Assembly: GCA_030653435.1 (NCBI GenBank)
Contig: JAURZI010000136.1
Coordinates: forward strand, 1 to 37,475
Reading direction: 5' to 3'
Length of the DNA stretch: 37,475 nt
Origin: Methylovulum sp.
GTDB lineage: Bacteria; Pseudomonadota; Gammaproteobacteria; Methylococcales; Methylomonadaceae
Part shown: one piece after another, positions 18,001 through 25,812 of the stretch
Layout of the letters: each line of letters opens with the position of its first letter
How positions within the stretch are numbered: the stretch's first letter is position 1
Notes under the pieces: generated by a model
Databases searched by the model: none
Told to the model about the DNA's origin: nothing
Seen by the model: the letters and a program-made list of their open reading frames with translations, nothing else
Made by a program: the position numbers and the translations under genes

Positions 18001-18516
18001 GACACGTTGCAATTCCAGGTAAAAACGCTGTTTAAACAAGCCGCCCCAATGTTCGGCACAGCGTTTGGCGGCCCCGGCATTTTCGGCCAGCAGCGCCCTG
18101 CCGATATCGCCTTCCATAGCCCCCGATAAGGCGATCAAGCCGCCATGATTGGCGCTTATCCATTCCCGTTTCAGCATCGGCACACCCTGGTGCTGGCCTT
18201 CCTGATAAGCTTTGGAAATAAGCTCCGTCAACGTCACATAACCTTGTTGAGTATTGACCAACAGAGTCAGCCGATGCGGCGCTGCCGGTTCTTCGTCGTT
18301 AAAGACCAGCACATCGGCCCCAGCTATCGGTTTGATGCCTTGCCCCATTGCCGCTTTATAAAATTTGACCAGCGAGAACAAATTAGCATGGTCGGTAATG
18401 GCAATAGCCGGCATGTTAAGTTCGGCAAGGCGTTTAACCAGAGGCTTGATTTTAACGATACCGTCTACCAGCGAGAATTCGGAGTGCAGTCTTAAATGGA
18501 CAAAGGCGGGTTGCAT
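15019..18516 (-). CDS. dnaE: DNA polymerase III alpha subunit
   Basis: Replicative DNA polymerase catalytic subunit, 1165 residues (E. coli DnaE is 1160). The PHP domain begins [20 protein letters not shown]. The palm carries [16 protein letters not shown], whose Asp404 and Asp406 match the catalytic pair of E. coli (401 and 403); [12 protein letters not shown] contains the expected third Asp. The [18 protein letters not shown] and [22 protein letters not shown] blocks are typical. A C-terminal OB fold follows ([26 protein letters not shown]). It appears to be a single gene on the minus strand; an ATTATAAT sequence about 35 bases upstream of the start could be a -10 element. No defect seen. 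Confidence 0.98.
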   Translation of the reverse strand: [1165 protein letters not shown]

Positions 18517-18593
18517 GGTGATGGTTTTAGTCAGCGTATATAAAGCCGTAATTATAATACGTCAGCACTTTATAGGCATGGCTAAACAGCAGG

Positions 18594-18621
18594 CAAAAAA
18601 AGACAGGCATAAAGCCTGTCT
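18594..18621 (-). terminator. Rho-independent terminator of the bacteriohemerythrin gene
   Basis: AGACAGGC (18601-18608) and GCCTGTCT (18614-18621) form a perfect 8-bp stem with a five-base loop. On the minus strand the hairpin is followed by a run of Ts (complement of A at 18595-18600). It lies about 40 bases after the bacteriohemerythrin stop; a second small hairpin (TGCCCG/CGGGCA) lies between. Confidence 0.85.
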
Positions 18622-18662
18622 CGTTTGATATTGTTTGCTGCCCGTATGGCGGGCAACAGAGA

Positions 18663-19061
18663 CTAACTGTTTAAGGCTTCGGCATAGGCCATATCAAATT
18701 TAGGGATATGGTTATCCAGCCAGCCTTTAACCAGTTGGCCGACATCTTCATTCACTTCGGCCTCACCGGCATGAAATTTTGTCTGCAAACCGGCGCAAAT
18801 GCCGACTAATGCGTCATGCTCGGCTTTATGGGCTGGATAGCCTGCAAAGCCTTTGGCCTGCATTTCTCTTTCTTCATGAGCAAAATGCTCGACGACGTAT
18901 GCGATTAGATCATCCAGTTGGGCGCCTACAGCAGAACGCTCTGCGCCGCCTGTTGCCAAATCATACAGTTTGTTAAGCTTATCAAATAAAGTTTGGTGTT
19001 CTTCGTCAGCAAAACCGACGTTGGTGCCGTATTGGGCGGCTGTCCACGTAATTAACGACAT
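18663..19061 (-). CDS. Single-domain bacteriohemerythrin
   Basis: Cytoplasmic O2-binding di-iron protein of 132 residues. All seven expected iron ligands can be placed: His22 (DEEHQTLFDK), His59 and Glu63 (VEHFAHEE), His78 and His82 (PAHKAEHD), His118 and Asp123 (DNHIPKFD). The four-helix bundle length matches Methylococcus McHr, which is thought to carry O2 to the particulate methane monooxygenase; that role here is inference. GAGGAG lies close to the ATG. The gene has its own promoter candidate and terminator, so it is monocistronic. Confidence 0.93.
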   Translation of the reverse strand: MSLITWTAAQYGTNVGFADEEHQTLFDKLNKLYDLATGGAERSAVGAQLDDLIAYVVEHFAHEEREMQAKGFAGYPAHKAEHDALVGICAGLQTKFHAGEAEVNEDVGQLVKGWLDNHIPKFDMAYAEALNS

Positions 19062-19099
19062 ATTGTTCTCCTCATAGTTATTATTAATACCACATTTAA

Positions 19100-19128
19100 A
19101 GTATGGATTATATTTAACCTCACGTCAA
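19100..19128 (-). promoter_or_regulatory. Candidate sigma-70 promoter of the bacteriohemerythrin gene
   Basis: Read on the minus strand, TTGACG (19123-19128) is followed after 17 bases by CATACT (19100-19105). This gives a 5' untranslated region of about 30 bases. The -10 is weak; a TATAAT also occurs within the spacer but lacks a matching -35. Confidence 0.4.
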
Positions 19129-19250
19129 TTAGGGTTATTGGTGTGCCGTAAAGAAACGTTTAAAAGGCGAAACAAACAGTGTCGCTGCCGCAGCCTTACC
19201 GTATGTTGCGTTAGTGGGCCATAATGGTCGCCAGGAAAATTCCAATCTAA

Positions 19251-19369
19251 GAGCCTGTTTACAATCTTTAACAGACTTTTATATTTATCAATTAGTTATA
19301 TAAATATTGCCAGTCTTTTGTTGCAAAAATAAATTTTAAAAGCAGGTTAAAAAGATCATAAACAGACAC
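19251..19369. mobile_element. MITE-like element with imperfect terminal inverted repeats
   Basis: The left end GAGCCTGTTTACAATCTTT (19251-19269) and the inverted right end, which reads GTGTCTGTTTATGATCTTT on the minus strand, agree at about 14 of 19 positions. The interior of about 80 bases is AT-rich and non-coding. CTA flanks both ends (CTAA left, CTAG right), consistent with the short target duplications of the IS5 family. The same end sequence occurs at 19825-19843 beside a transposase fragment, so the element is probably a non-autonomous relative. Confidence 0.5.
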
Positions 19370-19425
19370 CTAGCATACCTATGTTATAAGGATGCCGGGC
19401 GCTAGTGCATTTTAGAATTTACTGC

Positions 19426-19809
19426 CTACTGTATGAGTTCAGGCGGATACAGCAATTCATGAACCTTTTTTTGTAACGCGAATGGATTGAACGGCTTGAC
19501 CACATAGGCATCCGATTTAACCTTGATGCCTTCCATAATATCGTCACGCTGGTTTCTAGCAGTTAATAAAATTACTTTAATTGAAGACAGTCTGATGTTG
19601 TGTTTAATAAGTTTACAGAGTTCAAATCCGTTCATTTTTCCCGGCATCATGACATCCAGCACGATCAAATCAGGAAGGTCATTAAGAAAGAAGCTCATGG
19701 CCTTATCGGCGTTGCAGGCTTGCAATATCTGATATTCCGGACATTTTAGCGTGGCAAGCACCAATTCCCGTATGTCTTCCGAATCGTCAACAATTAAAAT
19801 TCTTTTCAT
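19426..19809 (-). CDS. Stand-alone response regulator (CheY-like receiver)
   Basis: Receiver domain of 127 residues with no output domain. The acidic pocket is Asp8 and Asp9 (IVDDSED), the phospho-acceptor is Asp52 (IVLDVMMPG), and the switch residues are Thr83 (ILLTAR) and Lys105 (VVKPF). It should be phosphorylated by a partner kinase, possibly a hybrid kinase elsewhere or the CheA of this window. A perfect Shine-Dalgarno, TAAGGAGGTG (minus strand, 19815-19824), precedes the ATG. Immediately beyond it the sequence becomes the end of an IS5-like remnant, so the native promoter may have been displaced. No kinase gene is adjacent. Confidence 0.9.
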   Translation of the reverse strand: MKRILIVDDSEDIRELVLATLKCPEYQILQACNADKAMSFFLNDLPDLIVLDVMMPGKMNGFELCKLIKHNIRLSSIKVILLTARNQRDDIMEGIKVKSDAYVVKPFNPFALQKKVHELLYPPELIQ

Positions 19810-19824
19810 CCCTACACCTCCTTA

Positions 19825-19995
19825 GAATCTGTTCATGATCTCTACAAGCTGTCCGAGGTTCAGAACGTCATAGCGAACGGAGTGTACACCAGAGAAGTCT
19901 TTGCCGACGGGGCTAAACGCTTCTTGTACGCAGTGGTCGAAGTCGCCAAGCGCTGTGTGGTCGAACGCAGTTTCGCATAGTGGGAAAAATGCTCA
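19825..19995 (+). pseudogene. Remnant of an IS5-family-like element with transposase C-terminal fragment
   Basis: Starting at GAATCTGTTCATGATCTCT (19825-19843), which matches the ends of the MITE-like element at 19251, a plus-strand frame reads ...VFADGAKRF... and then AKRCVVERSFA, stop, WEKC. The VVERSFAW-EK block is the conserved end of IS5-type DDE transposases and includes the last catalytic Glu. An in-frame TAG and the loss of all upstream transposase sequence show that it is dead. The near end directly touches the response-regulator Shine-Dalgarno. No right terminal repeat could be placed with confidence. Confidence 0.55.
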
Positions 19996-20036
19996 TGATT
20001 TTCTCCAGTAATTAGTTTCAGTGTTTATTGGGGGGC

Positions 20037-20216
20037 TTATTCGAAGCCAAGAAATTCCTGTTGCGCTTTATACCAGTCTTCCAATTCATGGCCTGGCTCA
20101 AATCCTCTTTGTTCAGCTTTAAAATAAGCCAGTTCGGCAATATTGGCATCATAATCGGGAAGATGGATAGGTTCCTGTTGGATGGCAGGATTTTTATCAT
20201 TAACGGTTTTTTTCAT
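20037..20216 (-). CDS. DUF2934 small protein
   Basis: Open frame of 59 residues, ATG at 20216 with AGGTGA five bases upstream. The second half (IAELAYFKAEQRGFEPGHELEDW...) matches the DUF2934 pattern, in which a short helical unit ends in an RGF-PG-x-E-x-DW core. The N-terminus is short and polar (MKKTVNDKNPAIQQEP). DUF2934 proteins are small, of unknown function, and often carried near stress or regulatory genes. Other frames over the same bases give products with no recognisable features. It stands alone between the IS remnant and the PAS-LuxR gene. Confidence 0.8.
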   Translation of the reverse strand: MKKTVNDKNPAIQQEPIHLPDYDANIAELAYFKAEQRGFEPGHELEDWYKAQQEFLGFE

Positions 20217-20451
20217 ATTTCACCTCATAGCATAGATTGAACTGCTGTTAGTTAACAACGTATTCTGATGCGTGTGTCATTACCCGATGGCCTCAGCCAA
20301 ACCGCTAGGTTGGGAAACACCGCACAAGTATTTTCGCAGATGAAGGAAGGGGGGGGGAATGATTTAAAATGGGGTATGAATAGGTATGGAATGGATATTA
20401 AAAATAACCATTTTTTTGGATATGCCTGGTCTGTGGGCTTAAAATCTTAGT

Positions 20452-21876
20452 CTATTCGGCGAACGACAGCAGATAACGGCGCAGATTGTCTGCCTTGCTG
20501 TTCAGGCCCAATTTTTTGCGTATGTGTTTTCTGTGGATGCAGATGGTTCCCGGTGAGAGCCTTAAGGTATCGGCGATAATTTTTGTCGGTAGCCCCTGCT
20601 TGACCATAGATGCCACCTGCACTTCGACGGGGCTTAATTTTCGGTAAATGGCATTCAGGTTGGTCGCGCACCCGTAGGTAGCCACCATTTGTTGTAGATT
20701 GTTTTCAAGGATATTGATCAAGCGGCATTGCCAGGGATCAGTGTTCACTTTACCCAGCTTTTTCAGGAAGGGCAGGATAGCGCCTTCTATCTCGTTCGAT
20801 AGCAGGTTTTGCGCCTCGGTTTTGTCGGTTTCGCGATGCTTGAGCAGAACCTTAAGCGCCGCATTAATGGTCGTCGATTCTTCTTTAATTTGTTCCAGCG
20901 CCTCTTGTGAATTTGCTGCCTTGTTTTCAACGCGCCGCACCGTGTCTAGCAACACTTTTTCGGATTGCTTTTGGGCCGTGATGTCTCTAAAGGAGCCGAC
21001 ATAATGGGTGGGTTGCCCATGCTCATCCGTGATTACGGACATGGTGAGCCATAACGGGAATATTTCGCCATTTTTGCGTTTGTCCCAGATTTCGCCTTCC
21101 CAGTAACTGTCGTATGCCGCCCTTGCCCACATCTCCCGGTAGAAATCCTCGTCATGCTCCCCGGAGCGGAGAAAAGAGGGGGTACGGCCTAGTGCATCTT
21201 CGGCGCAGTAACCGGTGATACGGCTAAAGGCCTGATTGATGCTTATGATGATCTTGTCGGCATCGGTCACGATGATGCCTATCGTTGTTTCAAAGGCGGT
21301 GGCGATGTGCAGGGCTATCTCGACGCGCTTACTTTCGGTGATGTCGCTGAGCGCGATACGCAAATCAGGGCGGGAGCCGTTTTCTTCGCTATTGAGGCAA
21401 TCAAGCTGTGCATGAAAGTTCGTGCCGTCCGCGCGGTGCAGGAGCAGTTCAAACCTGTGTTTGCCATCATGTTTTTTAGCATGCAGAAAATATCGATACC
21501 AAAGATCAGTGTCTTCGGTGCTGACATAGCGTGCAAAACGGCTATTGATCAGTTTGTTGCGCTCCACGCCCAATAAGGTCGCGCAGGTCAGGTTGGCTTC
21601 GGTGATGAGGCCTTGTGCGCTGAGCGACAGATAGGCGACGGGGGCGAAATCATAGAGCTGTTGATAACAGTCGCGGGATGCCTCCAAATCCATATGGGCA
21701 CGCCGCAGCTCCTCGTTCTGCATTTCAAGTTCGATTTGGTGTATACGCAGATCTTGTAAAAGTTCATCAACGGATTTTGCGGGGTAAGCTGGGCGGTCTT
21801 GCGGCGTGTCTGCAAGCATAGCTTCTAATTTAATGCTAACTGATTGATTTAATTTTTTGTTATTAAATTTTCTCAT
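20452..21876 (-). CDS. PAS-PAS-LuxR transcriptional regulator
   Basis: Cytoplasmic sensor-regulator of 474 residues. After an N-terminal coiled coil (LRIHQIELEMQNEELRRAH) come a first PAS domain (about 75-190, APVAYLSLSAQGLI ... DITESKR) and a second PAS/PAC (about 190-310, GIIVTDADKIIISINQAFSRITGY ... RDITAQK). A helical linker leads to a LuxR-type HTH at the C-terminus (LSPVEVQVASMVKQGLPTKIIADTLRLSPGT, then HRKHIRKKLGL). No membrane segment, kinase or receiver is present, so it probably senses an intracellular cue through PAS and binds DNA directly. Immediately upstream are a 21-bp palindrome and 11-bp tandem repeats that could be its own or another regulator's sites. Confidence 0.88.
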   Translation of the reverse strand: MRKFNNKKLNQSVSIKLEAMLADTPQDRPAYPAKSVDELLQDLRIHQIELEMQNEELRRAHMDLEASRDCYQQLYDFAPVAYLSLSAQGLITEANLTCATLLGVERNKLINSRFARYVSTEDTDLWYRYFLHAKKHDGKHRFELLLHRADGTNFHAQLDCLNSEENGSRPDLRIALSDITESKRVEIALHIATAFETTIGIIVTDADKIIISINQAFSRITGYCAEDALGRTPSFLRSGEHDEDFYREMWARAAYDSYWEGEIWDKRKNGEIFPLWLTMSVITDEHGQPTHYVGSFRDITAQKQSEKVLLDTVRRVENKAANSQEALEQIKEESTTINAALKVLLKHRETDKTEAQNLLSNEIEGAILPFLKKLGKVNTDPWQCRLINILENNLQQMVATYGCATNLNAIYRKLSPVEVQVASMVKQGLPTKIIADTLRLSPGTICIHRKHIRKKLGLNSKADNLRRYLLSFAE

Positions 21877-21933
21877 AACGTGGATTCAACTCCGAAGTGT
21901 AATCGTAATACAACCACATGTCACATGTATGGA

Positions 21934-21954
21934 ATGGATATATTTCATATCCAT
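21934..21954. promoter_or_regulatory. Perfect 21-bp palindromic operator candidate
   Basis: ATGGATAT (21934-21941) and ATATCCAT (21947-21954) are exact inverted repeats with a five-base spacer. The centre is about 68 bases upstream of the PAS-LuxR start, a suitable place for a dimeric regulator such as that protein itself. A pair of ACATGT words lies at 21916-21928. Confidence 0.5.
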
Positions 21955-21993
21955 TAATGCTCCATTAGTGCTCCATTAGTGCTCCATTGTGCA
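21950..21993. repeat. Four tandem 11-bp repeats, one helical turn apart
   Basis: The units TCCATTAATGC (21950), TCCATTAGTGC (21961), TCCATTAGTGC (21972) and TCCATTGTGCA (21983) follow one another without gaps. An 11-bp period places each unit on nearly the same DNA face. The first overlaps the right arm of the palindrome at 21934-21954. Suggestive of cooperative protein binding. Confidence 0.75.
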
Positions 21994-22448
21994 TCCTTGA
22001 CGCGTTTAATCGATTAAGCCAGAATTTAAACAAATTCATGGAAAGAGTTATTTAACGCATATTCAACAGAAACCCAGCCAAACGGAATGGACGTTTTATT
22101 ATTTTAATGAACATCCATGACGTTTTGTTGCGCATAAAATGCTTAATATTCGCTTTTTATTAAAAAGAACAAAATCAATAATATTCTATTAAAGCAAATT
22201 TTAAAACAATTTATGACAGCTATCATTCGTCTGCATGGGATATACCGGTAGCTAATGTTGAATGACCGAACGAGGTAATAGGCTGCTTCTCTTAATGGTT
22301 GTTGCAGCAAGGTATTTTATTTCCAAGGTGGCTTTAGCCGCATTTTTTAGCGGGTGGTTTAGTCCATCGATATTTATCCTACCCACTTGGGCTGGTGGTC
22401 GTAGGGTTCTTTCGTAGGATTTTTTTAAAATTTATTGAGGAAAATCAA

Positions 22449-24908
22449 ATGAAGATGACTATTACAAAAATGCTGCTGTTGTTAGTCGGCGCAGCTATTC
22501 TGGGTTTGCTGGGGTTAGCCTGGCTTGGGCAGAGCAGCATGGATAAGGTGTATAACAAAACCAACTTTGCCAATGTCAACAGTATCCCGGCTATTGTGGC
22601 GTTGAGCAATGCCACTGAGTCGCTAGGCCGTATACGTTTATACCGCCATGAATTGAATACCGATGCCGACCAGGTGGCGGAAATCGAAATCAAGCTCAAT
22701 GAGGCGCGCAATAAGGTTTCAAGCGCCTTGAAAGCGTATGAAATTACCCTCGCGGATGACAAGGACAAGCAGATGCTAGCCGAGGATATCGCAACGTTTA
22801 ACCAATACCTTCAGGGCATGGAAAAGGCACTGGACTTTTCTCCTCAAAACCAGAAAGAGCAGGCTAACGCCACGCTAAATCAGTATGCCGCGCAGGCCGA
22901 GGCAGTGAATGCTGCGTTCAATGCCCATATGGACTACAACGTCGAACTGGCGAAAAAGGGGGCTGATGAAGCGGCCGCAGCCAAAACCGATGCGGCCTGG
23001 ATATCTATGCTCATCGCAGCGGTTGTTCTGCTTGCGATTGCACTGCTAGGATGGTTCGTGGCCCGCAACCTGATGCGCCAAATCGGAGGCGAACCGGATT
23101 TTGTTGCAGACTTCGCCAATAAAGTCGCCATAGGCGATCTCAGTACCCGGATTGAACTCAAAGCCGGCGATACCACCAGCGTAATGGCGGCTATGAAAAA
23201 CATGGTCATCGCCATTCAAGCGCTGGTTAAGGATGCCGACGTGCTATCCAAAGCGGCGGTAGAAGGCCGGTTGGCGACACGCGCCGATGCGACCAAACAC
23301 CAGGGCGATTTCCGCAAGATCGTGGTCGGCGTCAACGATACGCTGGATGCCGTGATCGGGCCGCTGAATGTCGCGGCGGACTATGTGGACAAGATTTCCA
23401 AAGGGGCGATTCCCGCCAAAATCACCGACACCTACAACGGTGACTTCAACATCCTCAAAAACAACCTGAACACCTGTATCGAAGCGGTCAACGCGCTGGT
23501 GTCGGATGCGGGGTTGTTGTCCGTGGCAGCAGTGGAAGGCCGGTTAGCGACACGCGCCGACGCGACCAAACACCAGGGCGATTTCCGCAAGATCGTGGTC
23601 GGCGTTAACGACACGCTGGACGCGGTGATCGGGCCGCTGAATGTCGCGGCGGACTATGTGGACAAGATATCCAAAGGAGCGATCCCCGCCAAGATCACCG
23701 ACACCTACAACGGCGATTTCAACATCCTCAAAAACAATTTGAACACCTGCATAGACGCCATCAATGCCTTGGTCGCCGATGCCAACATGCTATCGGTTGC
23801 CGCTGTTGAAGGGCGTTTGCAAACCCGCGCCGATGCCGATAAGCACCAGGGTGATTTTCGTAAAATCGTCGCGGGAGTCAATGACACTTTGGACGGCGTC
23901 ATCCTGCCGCTCAACGAAGCGGTCGAAGTGTTGACGCTGATTGAGCAAGGCGACCTGACCCGAACTGTTCGCGGTGAGTACCAAGGCCAACTTGACGACT
24001 TCAAGAACACCGTCAACAACACGGTCGCCAAGCTCTCGCAAACCATTGCAGAAGTCATCTGTGCTGCCGGCCAGCTGGGCTGTGCGTCCGAACAGATCAG
24101 CGCCACTTCGCAATCGTTGTCGCAAGCCTCCAGCGAACAGGCTGCCAGCGTCGAGGAAACCAGCGCCAGTATCGAACAAATGGCGGCCAGCATTAATCAA
24201 AACGCCGAAAATGCCAAAGTCACCGATAGCATGGCAGGGAAAGCTTCGCAAGAGGCCTCCCAAGGCGGCGTCGCCGTCCGTCAGACGGTAGAGGCAATGA
24301 AGAACATCGCATCCAAGATCGGCATCATCGACGACATCGCCTACCAGACCAATATGCTGGCGCTTAACGCTGCCATCGAAGCGGCACGGGCAGGCGACCA
24401 CGGCAAAGGCTTTGCGGTGGTGGCGGCGGAAGTGCGTAAACTGGCAGAACGCAGCCAGGTGGCAGCGCGGGAAATCGGCGAACTGGCGGAAACCAGCGTC
24501 AAGACCGCTGAGAGCGCGGGTAAGTTATTGGACGAAATTGTGCCCAGCATCACCAAGACCTCGGATCTGGTGCAGGAAATCGCCGCCGCCTCATTGGAAC
24601 AAACGACCGGCGTCAGCCAGGTCAATACGGCGATGAACCAGATGAACCAGATCACCCAGCAAAACGCCTCAGCCAGCGAAGAGCTGGCCGCGACTGCCGA
24701 AGAAATGACCAGTCAGGCCGAGCAACTGAAAACGCTGATGAGTTTTTTCATGATCACCCAGGACAAAACGGTAGACAAATCGGCGTTTGAACATAACACA
24801 ACGAAAGAGTACAGAGAAACGGCAATAATAATCAAGCCTGCGCCAACTAGCAAGCGAAGGAAAGGGAATGGCGGTGGCATTGATATGAGCCTCTTTGAAC
24901 GGTTTTAG
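22449..24908 (+). CDS. Methyl-accepting chemotaxis protein with 91-residue internal repeats (receptor C)
   Basis: Chemoreceptor of 819 residues. I start it at ATG 22449 because GAGG lies about nine bases upstream and the protein then starts with TM1 ([19 protein letters not shown]). A four-helix-bundle type periplasmic sensor and TM2 ([19 protein letters not shown]) follow. Then come HAMP-like units: a 91-residue unit ([17 protein letters not shown] ... [16 protein letters not shown]) occurs twice almost unchanged and a third time diverged. The signalling tip is [23 protein letters not shown]. The C-terminus ends in MSLFERF, without the tryptophan of the CheR-docking tail found in receptors A and B, so methylation may rely on other receptors. 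Next to a metallopeptidase-like gene on the same strand. Confidence 0.93.
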   Translation: MKMTITKMLLLLVGAAILGLLGLAWLGQSSMDKVYNKTNFANVNSIPAIVALSNATESLGRIRLYRHELNTDADQVAEIEIKLNEARNKVSSALKAYEITLADDKDKQMLAEDIATFNQYLQGMEKALDFSPQNQKEQANATLNQYAAQAEAVNAAFNAHMDYNVELAKKGADEAAAAKTDAAWISMLIAAVVLLAIALLGWFVARNLMRQIGGEPDFVADFANKVAIGDLSTRIELKAGDTTSVMAAMKNMVIAIQALVKDADVLSKAAVEGRLATRADATKHQGDFRKIVVGVNDTLDAVIGPLNVAADYVDKISKGAIPAKITDTYNGDFNILKNNLNTCIEAVNALVSDAGLLSVAAVEGRLATRADATKHQGDFRKIVVGVNDTLDAVIGPLNVAADYVDKISKGAIPAKITDTYNGDFNILKNNLNTCIDAINALVADANMLSVAAVEGRLQTRADADKHQGDFRKIVAGVNDTLDGVILPLNEAVEVLTLIEQGDLTRTVRGEYQGQLDDFKNTVNNTVAKLSQTIAEVICAAGQLGCASEQISATSQSLSQASSEQAASVEETSASIEQMAASINQNAENAKVTDSMAGKASQEASQGGVAVRQTVEAMKNIASKIGIIDDIAYQTNMLALNAAIEAARAGDHGKGFAVVAAEVRKLAERSQVAAREIGELAETSVKTAESAGKLLDEIVPSITKTSDLVQEIAAASLEQTTGVSQVNTAMNQMNQITQQNASASEELAATAEEMTSQAEQLKTLMSFFMITQDKTVDKSAFEHNTTKEYRETAIIIKPAPTSKRRKGNGGGIDMSLFERF
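23255..24000 (+). repeat. Tandem 273-bp coding repeats in receptor C
   Basis: The word CACCAGGGCGATTTCCGC begins at 23298 and recurs at 23571, and its diverged form begins at 23844, giving an exact 273-bp (91-codon) period. The first two copies are nearly identical in DNA; the third differs. They encode stacked HAMP-like units. Confidence 0.85.
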
Positions 24909-25072
24909 GGATCCAACAATGAGCTCCGTCGCAAAAGTTCCCCAGCTATTGATGTACTTAATGGCTGGACAGCGGCCCATAGCTGCTGCCGACTCCTAAC
25001 ATTTTTTATTGCTGGGGGCTTATGCTTCTAGGGTTAAACACCAAAACCACATGCTTTTAAACAGGATTTTTT

Positions 25073-25729
25073 ATGGAACGCAATCACAGTAGCTCCGATT
25101 CTATTTTCAACACCAAACAGGAATTATTCCGGCAAGTGGCTTTTCATGAAGCCGGGCATGCGGTGGCCATTTATTTACGCAATAAACAGCAACAATTACC
25201 GCCGGTTTATTTACAAATAGTGTTGGATCCTCATGCCAGTGCAGCATTTCAACACAATTACCAGGCAAAAGTTGAAGGGGGGCGGTTGATAGAAAATCTG
25301 CCTTTATCGCTGGCGGAGTTGTCTGCAATGGATGAACCGGCTTATCTGGCGGCTTTTGAGGCGGATATTGTCAATTTGTTGGCAGGCCCCTTGGCAGAAG
25401 CAAAATACGTCGCGCGGCGTGATGATGAAGCGATTAGCCGGCATCTGGTTAATCTGGATGCCTTGAGGTTTTACGGCGGCGCATCTGATCTTGATGTTGT
25501 TAATGAATATATTGAGTCCGTTATCGAATGCAGACAGCAAGGTAATCGCATCATCGAACAATTGTTTATAGAAGCCTTCAAGTTTATAGATTTGCCCCAG
25601 CATTGGTACGTCATTAGCGCGTTGGCTACGCATATCATCCATAGCCCTAAAATCGTTATTCCATGCGAAGAAATTACGGCCATTATTGAACATGCGTTGC
25701 AAAGTACTAAAAGGATGGCCAACAGGTAG
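25073..25729 (+). CDS. Stand-alone HEAGH zinc metallopeptidase-like protein (M41-like)
   Basis: Soluble protein of 218 residues, no signal peptide or membrane segment. It has HEAGHAVAIYL (His25, Glu26, His29), the zinc-binding and catalytic motif of gluzincin-type peptidases in the FtsH/M41 style. Later LLAGPLAEAKY resembles the GGRAAE region of FtsH, and GGASDLDVVNEY is placed like the FtsH GASND segment that provides the third metal ligand (Asp). The AAA+ ATPase module of FtsH is absent, so it could only cut unfolded or delivered substrates, or has become a regulator. An AGGA sequence precedes the ATG. It lies between receptor C and the GGDEF-EAL gene, same strand, but gaps of about 80-160 bp argue against tight coupling. 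Confidence 0.75.
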   Translation: MERNHSSSDSIFNTKQELFRQVAFHEAGHAVAIYLRNKQQQLPPVYLQIVLDPHASAAFQHNYQAKVEGGRLIENLPLSLAELSAMDEPAYLAAFEADIVNLLAGPLAEAKYVARRDDEAISRHLVNLDALRFYGGASDLDVVNEYIESVIECRQQGNRIIEQLFIEAFKFIDLPQHWYVISALATHIIHSPKIVIPCEEITAIIEHALQSTKRMANR

Positions 25730-25812
25730 TGCTACATTCCCCGTTAAGGAAACCCGCAAATATGTTGGTGATAGTTCTGGAAGGCAATACGAAATAAAAC
25801 AGGTGGTTTTGT

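Larger units (their letters stand above)
19062..19425. other. Intergenic region between bacteriohemerythrin and response regulator genes
   Basis: These 364 bases carry the bacteriohemerythrin leader and promoter candidate at one end and the MITE-like element (19251-19369) in the middle. No coding frame is supported. Confidence 0.5.
21877..22448. other. AT-rich divergent regulatory region
   Basis: These 572 bases separate the divergently transcribed PAS-LuxR gene and third receptor gene. They include the palindrome at 21934-21954, the tandem 11-bp repeats at 21950-21993, and a long AT-rich stretch (about 22090-22215) suited to promoters or bent DNA. No coding frame or RNA gene is supported. 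Confidence 0.5.

Noticed and set aside
20268-20450. A 60-residue plus-strand frame downstream of the PAS-LuxR gene
   Set aside because: No Shine-Dalgarno, crosses a G9 tract, and no family features; probably non-coding.
20384-21941. The 15-base word GTATGGAATGGATAT occurs on both sides of the PAS-LuxR gene (20384-20398 and 21927-21941)
   Set aside because: A 15-base match somewhere in a window of this size is close to what chance allows, and the downstream copy lacks the palindrome partner.
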